64,000 nucleotides of DNA from Castanea sativa (lineage: Eukaryota > Streptophyta > Magnoliopsida > Fagales > Fagaceae), in NCBI RefSeq assembly GCF_040712315.1, contig NC_134024.1:27767158-27831157 (forward strand). The letters are read 5' to 3'. The notes under the pieces were generated by a model. It was not told the origin of the DNA. It ran no database searches and saw only the letters and a list, made by a program, of their open reading frames with translations. Below are positions 49,564 through 60,237 of the stretch, piece by piece (within the stretch, counting starts at the first letter, position 1; every line of letters starts with the position of its first letter). A program made the translations under genes and the position numbers.

Positions 49564-52290
49564 TTACTCCTCCTTTGGTATAACTCCCCCTAAGTATGGT
49601 TTTAATCTTTGTCCATTTACTTTCAAAATCCTACCATCTTTAGGGCCCTTAACTACTACAGCTCCATGTTTAAACACTTCCCTTATAATGAAAGGGTCAT
49701 CCCACCTAGGTTTTAACTTACCTGGGCCTAAATATGTATATTTAAGACCACCGGGCAGCAGCTTAAGCTCTAGTTGTGGTGCCTCTTCACTTGAATGCAC
49801 GAGCTTTTTTTTCATTCTCTAGTAGCTCCTCAAAGTAAGGCTTCCATCCTTCATTAACTGCCATCATCTATTATTCTTCCAAAACCTGTGAGGAATCCAA
49901 CAAAGAAAAATTTTCAGATACATCAATATCACATTCTAAATCATAAGAATCAAAATAAATATTAAGAAGAGCTTCAAGAGGATCAAAAAAACAATTCTTA
50001 TTAAACTCTTCTTGAACCACTGCCTCAATGAGGTTCACATAGGCACAATCATCATCCTCATGTGGTTGTTTAGCCACATGAAATATGTTTAGCTCCAAAG
50101 TAGTGGAACCAAAAGTGAGTTGCATCATTCCATTCCTGCAATTAATTAAAGCATTAGCTGTGGCAAAAAAATGTCTATCCAAAATAATAGGGGTATGAAC
50201 ACTAGAATATAAAACAGGTTGGTAATCTATAACAATAAAATCAACTAGATAATAAAAGTGTTCAATTTTCACCAAAACATCCTTAACAATGCCTCTCAGC
50301 TCCCTTACAGAGCAATCGGCCAACTGTAAAGTTACTGAAGTAGGTTTTAAGTCACCAAGTCCAAGTTTTTGATATACACTGAATGGGATCAAATTAACAC
50401 TTGCCCCAAGATCTAGCAATGCATGCTCCATGATGTAATCTCCAATAGTACAAGAGATCGTAGGACAACCTAGATCCTTATACTTTGGTGGGGTCTTATG
50501 TTGGATAACTGCACTTACCTGTTCTGTTAGAAATGCGGTCTTTTTCACATGATGCTTTCTCTTGATAGTGCATAGGTCCTTTATTACCTTGGCATATGCA
50601 GGCACTTGCTTTATAACATGCAATAATAGTAAATTTATCTTGACTTGATGCAAATGCTCTAATATCTCAGATGTAGTGTCCAATTTCTTAGGTAATTTTA
50701 AGGCTTGTGGAAATGGTGGAGGGATTGGGCATTGTTCAATGTCATCAAATCCAAGTGACTTAGTTTTATCCTTCTCTTTTTCAACTGGGATCTCCTTATA
50801 TTTCTTAGTTACTAAAGGAGAACTTTTATCAATCTCTCTACCACTCCTCAAAATGGTCATAGCTTTTACTTCCTCATGTTTATCCTTAGAGCCAATTTTT
50901 AGATTTTGATTGATGGGATTGGGTTGAGTTTGGGAAGGAAGCTTCCCTTTCTCTATCCCACTCAAAGAATTTGTAAGCCTAGTTATATGACTCTTGGTCT
51001 CTCTTACCTCTTCATCCAGCCTAGTGAGCATGGATTCAAACTTTTGATTTTGCTCACTTTGCTTTTGAATGAAAGTACTAAGTGCATCCTCCAAGGAAGG
51101 TCTAGATGATGATGATGCATGTGGTGAATTAAAATTCCTTGGAGTAGGAGGATTCAACACATTGTCACTCTTATAACTCAAATACGGATGATTTCGCATA
51201 TTTGGGTTATAATTGTTAGAATATGAAGAATAATTTGGCCTGTATGAATTAAATGCATATACTTGTTGTTCTGGCACATTTGAAAATGATGAAAGTGATG
51301 CACATTCATTTGTAGCATGGTTTATCTCAAAACAGGTTTTACACACCTCCATTGGGTCCTCTCTAAAGGTAGCACTAATACTCTTACTTTCTTTCATTTT
51401 GAGTACCTCTATTTCTTTAGTTAACATGCTGATTTTTTGCACTCATGTTATCATCTTCCCTCAACTTGAAAACGCTTCCACTAGAAGTGACAGTGTTAGT
51501 TGTAGTCCTATCAGTGGAGTCCATGGGTCTAGGTCCAGTCCATGTGTTAGAGTTTTCAGCTATCTCATTAAGATAATCCATTGCATCTTTGGGTTCTTTT
51601 TGTAAAAAGTCCCCTCCGCATGAGAGTTGAATAACTGTCGGTCCCTAGGTGTAAGTACTTCATAAAAATAGCTAACCAACCTCCAATCTTTATACCCATG
51701 AGTTGGGCAGAAATTGAAAAGATCTTTGTACCTTTCCCAAGCTTGGTATAAGGTCTCATTTTCTCCTTGGACAAAACTAGCTATCCTTCTTTTTACTTGC
51801 TGGACTTTGTGGGGAGGAAAATGTTTCTTAAAAAACTCATGGGCCATCTCCCCCCAACTACCTATGGACCTAGGTTTCAAGGTGTAAAGCCAACTTCTTG
51901 CCTTATCCTTAAGAGAAAAAGGAAAGAAACCTAACTTAGTAGTCTCAATAACATTTTGTGCATAGAAACTATTAACCACCTCTTCAAAAGCTCTAACATG
52001 GACATAAGGATTTTCATTTTCTTGTCCCCTAAAGTCAGGAAGTATTGCTAATAAACCTTGTTTTAATTCTACATGTGGTGCATTAGGTGGAAACATGATG
52101 CATGAAAGAACATAATTTTGTGTGGGATGCAACAATTCATACATAGTTCTTCTATTCTCCTTATGATTATTACGTGTTTCATCACCTATGATTGATGAAG
52201 AAGGTGAAAGTGAAGGTGTGTCAAAAAGATTATCAAAGTATGTTTCAAAAATTTCTAATCTGCCTCTCTCGTTTCTAACCTAAATGCTCA
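49564..52290 (-). pseudogene. Athila/Tat gag-protease fused to integrase C-terminus
   Basis: Gag (52144-51560) has the capsid domain (WERYKDLFNFCPTHGY). A zinc knuckle follows (CKTCFEINHATNEC, 51343-51302), then the aspartic protease with the branch's DLGAS active site (near 50411, ALLDLGASVNLIP) and the linker LELKLLPGGLKYTYLG that normally leads into RT. It then joins in frame, near 49725, to PGKLKPRWDDPFI...VNGQRLKPYL, an integrase C-terminal block. About 1000 codons are missing at the join. Further damage: frameshifts near 51600 and 51430, TAATAG after VLEE (49871), and a frameshift in an A-run near 49808. The largest open part encodes 523 aa (49871-51442). It is not functional now. Confidence 0.8.
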
Positions 52291-52443
52291 TGCAACAATG
52301 AATACACAATCAAATAAAATAAAATTAAAAACAAACAAAAAATTAAAAACAAAATAAGGGAAAAAATGGAACGAAGTTACCAATAGAAGAATTTCCACCG
52401 GTTGTGCTTTGCTCCCAAAAATTGCCTCTGAACACGTAGCAGC

Positions 52444-52461
52444 TCCCTGGCAACAGCGCCA
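52444..52461 (-). other. Primer-binding site, tRNA-Asp type
   Basis: TGGCGCTGTTGCCAGGGA on the - strand, three to four bases inside the LTR end; it differs only slightly from the usual Athila/Ogre site. Confidence 0.8.
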
Positions 52462-52465
52462 AAAT

Positions 52466-54119
52466 TGCTTGTTCACTCCCAAGTGCAGGAGATTGTAGCA
52501 ATATAATTCTCAGAGTACCGAGGTCGAACCATAAGGAGCAGGGTAAATTCTAAGACAATATAATTAAATAACAATTTGGGTGAAGAAAAAAAATACTTTT
52601 GCTTGGTGATTGTGAACAAGAATAATAATAAAAACTGATTTAAATCAATAATGTAAATACCAGGGCATCGGGGTGTTTTCCTATATCGATATGAGATTCT
52701 TTGTGATCTAAGAAAATATATATTTCATAATTGATTGTTCTTATAAAATTAAAAACTTATGATTCGGTTGAACTGAGACAATTCAAGAACGCATGATAAC
52801 TTTGATTAATAATGCGGTTAGAAAAGTTTTCAGAAAAACCCATTCACTTCAAAACCTGATTTCTATTTGAAACTATTAGAAATTTATCTAAACAATAAGA
52901 AAAACATGATTGAACTTATTGAAAGTATGGAAGAACTAATACATCAAAAGAAATCTAATTGAATAATCAAATATGTTGTTGATAAAATTTTAGAAAGAAT
53001 CACATTGAATATTTAGACCGTATAGAAGAAACATAACCCCTGGCCCTAGCAAAGAGTTTAGGCTGCCATTAGAGAAAGGAAAATACAAGGTTTTATCTAC
53101 CCAAATTCGTTCTCACAGCCTCCTTTCAAAACCCTAATGTTTAAGTGTCTAAAGAAAATAAAACTTTTACTATTTTAATTTCCGTCCAGGTTTACAGTTG
53201 TAACTTGTGAGTTAATTTCGGTCTTCAAAAATTGAGAATTTCGAAAAATTCAAAACTGAAAAGTTGTAGATAATTAAGTCACAGTTCCAACCCATCTAGC
53301 CTTGTGTCAATTGAATTTTTGATGAGAGAGATACGCTAAAAATACTGATCAGTACTCAAATCAGATTTTTCCTTTTCAGATTTTGCCTCTTTGATTTCTT
53401 TCCTTATTTGAAGTTTCCAATCAGAATAGACGATTCAAGCACTCCAGCTGCACCTCCTTAGACATTTAAGCATGGTCCTTTTGGCTTTGATTTCTATAAA
53501 CTAAATAACTACTCGTTTTATAAATTTTTTTTTTGATTAATTAATATATTTTTTAAATTAAATTAAGGATCTACTTGATTGAATTTTGATTCAGAGAAAA
53601 GAAAGCGTGGAGCTGAAATAACTCACTCAGAACGTCTTTTAAAAGATTACGTGGTACGATTAGGTCGAATTGGCCCTTATGGAATAAATATTCAGCCGTT
53701 TGTGAGCCCTCAGGTATTGTAGTATTCAATGTTTGTTCAATTACCCTTTTACCCGCAAATGCAATGTAGGCATTGGGTTCGGCAATAATGATATTGCCCA
53801 ACATACCAAAACTGGCTATCACCCCACTAGTAGTAGGAGATGTAAGGATTGATACATAGAATAACTTTTTTAGCTCTACTTTAATTCTAGTTTGGCCTCC
53901 ATTCTCTCACAAATTCCTGTAAACTCATCTTTCTCACATGATTTCCTGAAAGTAGAAAATTACACACAATGAATGGCATCTTATGCAAGAAATTATGTAA
54001 AGATAAATAATAGGGACTAATGCAAATCATGGCTTAATTATATATACAAATTAAGCATAGTAATAAGGAGATAATGACCACATAAATATATAATAAGTAT
54101 ACATTTTAAGGCGTTATCA
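52466..54119 (-). repeat. 5' LTR of the Athila/Tat-type element
   Basis: The borders follow from the primer-binding site on one side and from the start shared with the 3' LTR (TGATAAC) on the other. It contains an inserted chloroplast segment (53571-53872). Its length of 1654 bp includes that insert. Confidence 0.75.
53571..53872 (-). pseudogene. accD: Nuclear copy of chloroplast accD 3' end (NUPT)
   Basis: The - strand encodes about the last 100 codons of accD, the plastid-encoded beta carboxyltransferase subunit of acetyl-CoA carboxylase: [32 protein letters not shown], then a C-terminus [16 protein letters not shown] and stop. The frame is open over this part, but changes are visible against the plastid protein as I remember it (e.g. 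SGVIASF for GGVTASF). Upstream, similarity ends with stops near 53880. There is no start or transit peptide, so it is not expressed as a working enzyme. It lies within the LTR of a retrotransposon. Confidence 0.85.
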
Positions 54120-54557
54120 CCTCTCTTGAGTTCTCTCGTTAATACACTCAACTTCCTTCTAGTTTGGAATAAGACACTCGCCTTCATTAAAAAGAAAATT
54201 ATTTACTTTGACTTCTCTTTAGATGATTGAAAAAAGGTTTTACAAAAATCTTGAATTTTGTATTTTACCCTCCACTTAAATTGCGATCCACACTTCTTTT
54301 AATAGGAGATCAAATATATATATATTTATATATATAATGTCACTATGTGTTGATTGTCAAAGAAAAGGGGCACAAATAGCCTTAAAGCCCTGTTACATGT
54401 CCTAAAAGTCTTTGATCCTTAGTATCTCAAGTGTTAATGGATGCCTTTAGTGGAGGTTAGTGTAAATAATTTGCATTTTATGAGAGGTGAGTGTCATATT
54501 CCAAACTAAAAGGGAAATGAGTGTAATAATAGAAAACCTCAGGGGAGGTTGGTAAAT
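54118..54557. mobile_element. MITE with ~68-bp inverted repeats, MULE-like
   Basis: The left end CCTCTCTTGAG...TAGTTTGGAATAAGACACTC is matched by the complement of the right end, CCTCCCCTGAG...TAGTTTGGAATATGACACTC. There is no ORF. The Athila-type LTR starts exactly at its left end, so the left target duplication is gone. Confidence 0.7.
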
Positions 54558-55164
54558 TTTTTTTCATTAAAAATATTTGAGAAAATGTGTGTGAGAGAGA
54601 AAGAGAGGAGATATTTTTCTTCTTTTTTTGTGTTGTGTCTATGCATGTACGCTCTAATTAAGTAATTACAATCCTTGTTTGGTAGCATAAGCATCCAATT
54701 CCCTCATTTTCTTCTCCTTTTAGTTTCTAAATTTTTATTTAGACAAAGTTTTTTTTTAATTGATTTTGAGAAATCTTATCAAATATTAGAATAAGGTTAT
54801 CTTCTACTAGTTTTTGGTTTGTAATCATGTTTATAGGGAAGTTAATTCTTTGGTACATATTGCAAGTTGAGCCTCCCTATTAGGGCTAAACCACGTCACC
54901 TTTATATTCTTTTTTTTCTTTTTTTCTTCTTCTTCTTTTGCTCTCTCTCAACCTATAATTTACATCACTCTTATTTATTTTTTATATTTTAATATGGTAT
55001 TAGAGTAAGGGTTCATACACTTTTTTTTTCTTGCCCCTCTCTTCTTCTTTTGGCGTTCCTCGTCCATACAGCCTTCTGTAGATACTGGTTCTATTTTTGT
55101 CGAAGCATTTCCCACCTTGGAATTGGGCCTTTTGGGTTTCGTTTTTAACCTCCTAGTATACCAA
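54558..55164 (+). mobile_element. Possible Copia LTR end and primer site remnant
   Basis: TATGGTATTAGAGTAAGG (54994-55011) resembles the Copia primer site TGGTATCAGAGC with changes. T/C-rich sequence precedes it. No LTR start and no gag were found. Confidence 0.35.
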
Positions 55165-56690
55165 TTGAAAAAGCCGAAGTCATTTACACAATGTCTTAAA
55201 AATTAGCCCAAACCAAGACTCCATGCGCCCAGCAAAGTCTAGCTTCACGCTCGCCACGTGCATCTCACACTTGCAAGCTCATCCCCTCTTAGTATGTGCC
55301 ACATGTACGGCGATCATTAGAAATTCACGAATTAGGGATGCTGTAATATACTCTTTCCCATAACTTCTCATACCAGACCAACCCACTAAAATGCAAATAG
55401 GGATCAGATGGCTTCTTTTCTTTCCGGAGCAGAGCTGCCTTGCTCGTAGCTCCGTATTAATATAAAAGGGGATGCAGGGTGAAAGAAAAATAAGAAGCAA
55501 GTCTTGACGGAGTAAAGAGCCACCTAACGGTGGTTCTCTCTTTAATCGTGCCACATCACAAACTTGCTGCCTCACCTGCCTCATTACTCACCATGTCAAA
55601 CTTAATAGGGTCCTGCCACATCAGCATCCAGTGCCACATCCACATCTAGTGCCACATCAGCATATATCGATTAAAATTGACTCAACTTGAGCCAATCGGT
55701 AAGTTAGATACTATGCTAAATTATTGATTGTCTCAAAAGTTTAACCTTTTGAGATATGATAAATTTAATAATTTAATCGTACAATTTTAACACTTCCCTT
55801 TATGTGTAGGCTGAAACAATCTTTATAATAAGCGAGACCCAACACGTGAGAATTTAAATAGGAGGTAAAGTAGAGGAGATATTAACCAAACTTATGACCA
55901 ACTGCTTTGATATTACGTTAAATTACTGATTGTCCGAAAAATTTAAGCTTTTAAGAAATAGGATAAATTTAATCATTAAACTATACAATTCTAACATTGA
56001 CCAAGGTTAACATTTTTCAATCATGTGTATCTAACTCTGTTTCTTGCGAAGATTCTAATTTTGGGGTATATTTTCTCATATAAGGCTCCCAAGTCGCACA
56101 TATTGACCCATTTCTGATTCTTTTTGAGTTTAATCTATGCAAAATTTGCCAACTTGGATCACATACTTCATGATTATGTGAAGCTTACATTTGGTTATAA
56201 GCCGATTTTCCTCAGGCTATCAGTGTACCCGGTCTACGGCCATATTAGCCACTCTTTGGATCCATATTCAAACATTTGTCTTTCTACCAGAATAATTTAA
56301 ACAAAAGAGAAGGGCTACTAAGAGAATTTAGAAACTTTGTGGCAGCCGCTGATACTTTTGTTTAGAGTGGGGGTCAGAGTTAACCTTAAAAAGTTATAGA
56401 GGCTTGTAGAAAATTAGTTTGACCACGTGAATTGTGAATTGTGAATTGACATAATAATATAATATAAATTTAAAGAACTTAAAATATTTATGACAGTTCT
56501 ACTTCTCCCTTCATCTTTAGATGTTTTCGCAGTTATACAATTTATAGATACACATATGGCTTTTAGAGAGGAAGATGTTGGAGTGAATCCAAGAGCGATG
56601 GAAGTTGATTCTGGAGAGAAGCGTCTCAATGAGCTTGGATACAAGCAAGAACTCAGAAGAGAATTGGTATATGATACTTTGGTTATTCAT
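55165..56690 (+). repeat. Duplicate of the permease promoter and first exon
   Basis: It aligns with 59303-60360: CCGAAGTCATTTACACAATG at the left, then the segments around CCCATTTCTGATTC and TGTGGCAGCC, and exon 1 at the right. Extra inserts in this copy (about 55715-56000) contain two AAATTTAAGCTTTT/ATTACTGATTGTC repeats. Confidence 0.8.
56556..56666 (+). pseudogene. Orphan exon 1 of a BAT1-like permease
   Basis: It encodes 37 residues with a start codon and a GT donor at 56667, nearly the same as exon 1 at 60238-60348 (MAFREEDVGVNPRAMEVDSG against MAFREVHVGVNPRAMEIDSG). Both copies keep a splice-acceptor-like TTTTCGCAG 24 bp before the ATG, suggesting a 5' UTR intron. No exon 2 follows before 60555. 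It could still be transcribed or spliced onto the downstream exon 2, since that reading phase is compatible. Confidence 0.75.
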
Positions 56691-56895
56691 AATGGTCCAG
56701 TGAATAGACAAGGTCCTAGGGATCCCTTGTTTATTACTCTCTGCAGGTTTTCAGAATTCAATCACCTTGTGGATTTAAGGGATCCCTCGTGAATTCAAGG
56801 TTTTCATTTAGAAGCTAACATGTTTAGTTTCTTTTTTCTATTAAAAAAGCAATGCATTTGTTTTCTTGTAGCTTTGGCAACATCACAAGGAAGCG

Positions 56896-58896
56896 GATAA
56901 AAATGACCAGATAACACTATTTAACGAAATATGTAGAAATATATCACTATTTACAAAATATTTTTGAGAATATCACTGTTTTGAAACTTGAGTTTGAGAA
57001 AATCGAATTCTACATGCAACTTGAGTTCACAAAAATCGAATTCTATAAAAACAAAGTACGGCACCCGATAATTTGGAATTTAGCACTAAAAATGCCATGT
57101 GAAACTTGAGTTTATAAAACTCGTGTTTTGTGTAATGTGAAACTGAAATCGAGTTTTGAATTAATGAATGGAATCACTTCCCTGTAGTACAAATTACAGT
57201 GACTTTTACCTACCAAGGAGGAACCACAATTATTGAATGGGATCACAATTATTGTGTTTTCAAATGCTAAGAAAACCATAAATAAAAAAATTTCATGTCA
57301 CTGCACCCCCAAATCCAAAAATCCTTTTTTAAATCTTAACCTGCAGCAACAATTTTAATAAGGTGCACTCTTCACTAGTCCACATACCATTATTGATAGG
57401 ATTAACCATGCTTGTTCTATTGTCTACCCGTAACGTCCTGCTCTTTAGAGATCTAAGTTTCAAAGGCCACTAAAAAAGAAAAAAAGGATGCGATATTTCA
57501 TGAAATAGTATCTTGCATTAATTATATAGAAAATATTTGGAGGGTATGAAAAATGTAGGAGAGAATACCTACAATGATTCTGGTAGACATCATCAAGCTG
57601 ATAGTACACATATATAGGCTACTTCATTCGCTTCGCTTCAATACCTTTCCAGATAGAGATAAACAATAAAATAGACGTCAAGTTTATCCACATTGTAAAC
57701 TTAGGAACTAAGGATTTTTTTTTAACTTAAAACTTTCTATTGTGAAAATTGGTGAAATAATTTATTTACACAAGATTAAAGAAGAGAGAAGAAAATATGA
57801 CGCAAGAAATTTACATGATTTGGCAATATGCCTACGTCCACGGGAGGCAACAGAATAAATTTTCACTATAACTTTAGAGATTACAACAATATCTTGAAGA
57901 CACTCTCTTATAAACTCAAACTCCAAATACACTCTTAGTTCTCTCACAAATAAATAAGATTGTATTTAGACAAAAGTTGCAAGACACTAACTTTGTACAC
58001 TCTAATGCGCGCGCACACAGAAGAAGTTCTAATTTCTATCTCCGTAGCTCACGTACATAGCTCTCATTTGCTCCACCTCTATTTATAGCTGAACTTCAGC
58101 CGAAATATCACCGACATGAAACTTATCAAGTCAGCAAAATTGGCCAGCATTTATTGCCAATGGAGTCATACATTTCGGCTAGCATGTATTTGGTTTGCTC
58201 AGGTGTAGTTCCTTGCCCTTCTTGACAATTCATGAATGCCAATGAAGTCATACATTTCAGCCAAAAGGTGAAGCATGTATGCATGTCAACTGTCAAGTGT
58301 TCTAGAACATGAGAATAATGCAAGACTTCTATCAACAAAGAAGTCAATAAATTCGGCCATGAGTCCATGCAACATTTAATGTAACTTCTTGCATTTCTTC
58401 ATGCATGAGATCATGCAACTTTCTGGTTTGTTGGCTAATGTAATTTAATGATTTGTTGGCTAATGTCAAGCCACCAATTTGACAATTCAAGCCATTCCAA
58501 CACTTTCTGTCACTCTAAAATCACAGTAGGTATCAGAGAATGATATTATCAGAGACGTATCACAGTGGGTATCACAGTGGCTTTGTGCTTTGACTACACT
58601 GCTGTAGCTACTACAACAATTGATTACTACTGTAGAAACAAGGAACTCGATTTCAGTAAAATCGACTTTCACGTTATATGAGTAACTTGAGTTCCCTGTG
58701 GCATTTTTAATTCTAAATAGTAGATTATGGGATGCCACAATGGTACAATTCTTATGAAATTCAATTTATGTAAACTTGAGTTATATATAGGATTTTGAGT
58801 TTTTTAAACTCAAGTTTCAAAACAGTGAAATTCTCCCAAATATATCGTGGACAATAGTATATTACTACATATTTTGGCAAATAGTGCTATTTGCCC
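56896..58896. mobile_element. MULE-type non-autonomous element (TSD AAGGAAG[C/T]G)
   Basis: The ends are inverted over roughly 100-250 bp: ACACTATTTAACGAAATATG at the left against GCACTATTTGCCAAAATATG on the complement of the right, then CACTGTTTTGAAACTTGAG in both. The flanks are AAGGAAGCG (56887-56895) and AAGGAAGTG (58897-58905), a 9-bp duplication with one mismatch. It is split by a solo LTR. No transposase. Confidence 0.75.
57738..58502 (-). mobile_element. Solo LTR, Copia-like family 4, 765 bp (TSD CTTTC)
   Basis: On the - strand it starts TGTTGGAATGGC and ends TCACAATA, probably a mutated CAACA. Perfect flanking CTTTC lies at 57733-57737 and 58503-58507. A TATA box (CTATAAATAGAGG on the - strand, near 58086) fits an LTR promoter. 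It is nested in the MULE. Confidence 0.75.
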
Positions 58897-58905
58897 AAGG
58901 AAGTG

Positions 58906-59302
58906 TACACTACAGGTGGATTTAGTTTTGGACGTTTTGGAATTTGGTCATTTGATTTATTTTGGATTGGATTGGATTGGAGGATTAGATGAGCTAGCTA
59001 TTTGGTTTGTTTCCCCGAGTGATGCTTGAGATACCTTACTGCACGCCTTACTAATTGAACATTCATCAATCACCAAAAAACAATTCAAATATTCATTTAT
59101 TATCATATTTAAGTAATACCAATTATATTATTACCACATTAATTTGTAATTTTTTAATGGTAAAATTTATAGTAGTTTTAACTTTTTTTTTTCTCCAAAT
59201 AATTGGGAGAAATTATACTTTACTACTTAAGTTATACCTCAAATTACACTTTTTATTATAAACTTTTTGAATACATGTTTTATGTCCTCAACTATGACTC
59301 TT
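58906..59302. other. Intergenic
   Basis: AT-rich; a short TTGGATTGGATTGGA repeat lies near 58963. Nothing else. Confidence 0.5.
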
Positions 59303-60237
59303 GTTAAGCTAAAAAGCTGAAGTCATTTACACGATGTCTCAAAAATTAGCTCAAATCAAAACTCCATGCGTCTTAGTTTTTCTTGTGCCACATGCAACTA
59401 GCAAAGTGCTTCACGCTCGCCATAAGCCTCTCACACTTGCAAGTTCATCCCCTCTCAATTTGCGCCGTATGTATCTCTTTAAACGTGCTACATCACATAC
59501 TTGCCACACCATCTGCCTCATCTTTCCCCATGTCAAACCTAATAGGGACTCAAGTCCCACGTCGGTGCCTGCCACATCAGCATCGATTAAGATTGACCCG
59601 ACCTGAGCCCAATTTGTAAGTCAGATCCGATTCGAACTGCAAATCAATTCGTTGACCGTGGTTGACACTTTGCACTTATTTGTATCTTACTCCGTTTCTT
59701 GGGTAGATTCTAATTTTGGGGTATGTTTTCTCATATAAGGCTCCCAAGTCACAGAAATTGACCCATTTCTTATTCTATTTTAGTTTAATCTGTGCAAAAT
59801 TTGTGAACTCACTCACATGCTTCATGATGATATGAAGCTTACATTTGGTTATAAGCCGATTTTCCTCAAGCTATTAGTGTACCCGGTCTTCAGCCATATT
59901 GGCCAGTCTTTGGTCACTAATGCAACCGTTCTTAGGTTTGTGTAGCCATATATATAATTCTGACATTTGTCTTTCTACCAGAATAATTTAACAAGAGAAG
60001 GGCTGCTTAGAGAATTTAGAAACTTTGTGGCAGCCACCGATACTTTTGTTTAGAGTAGGGGTCGAAGTTAATATTAAAAAGTTATAGAGGCTTTGTAGAA
60101 ATTTAGTTTGACCACGTGAATTGTGAATTGACATAATAATATAATATAAATTTCAAGAACTTTAAATATGCATGACAGTTCTACTTCTCCCTTCATCTTT
60201 ATATGTTTTCGCAGTTATACAATTTATAGATACGCAT
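59303..60237 (+). promoter_or_regulatory. Upstream region and probable 5' UTR intron end of the permease
   Basis: It is conserved with the duplicate at 55165-56555. A pyrimidine-rich tract ending in GCAG at 60211-60214 is a strong splice acceptor, so the start of transcription is probably further upstream, in a separate 5' UTR exon that cannot be placed. No TATA box is certain. Confidence 0.5.

Larger units (their letters stand above)
47521..54119 (-). mobile_element. Athila/Tat-type Gypsy element, pol-deleted
   Basis: In gene direction: 5' LTR 54119-52466 (starts TGATAACGCC), primer-binding site 52461-52444 (TGGCGCTGTTGCCAGGGA, tRNA-Asp type as in Athila and Ogre), gag-pro 52290-49564, a long non-coding 3' region, polypurine tract at 47585-47571 and the first 50 bp of a 3' LTR (47570-47521). 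The rest of the 3' LTR is gone. The two LTR starts share about 50 bp with five differences. RT, RNase H and nearly all integrase are absent. Confidence 0.85.
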
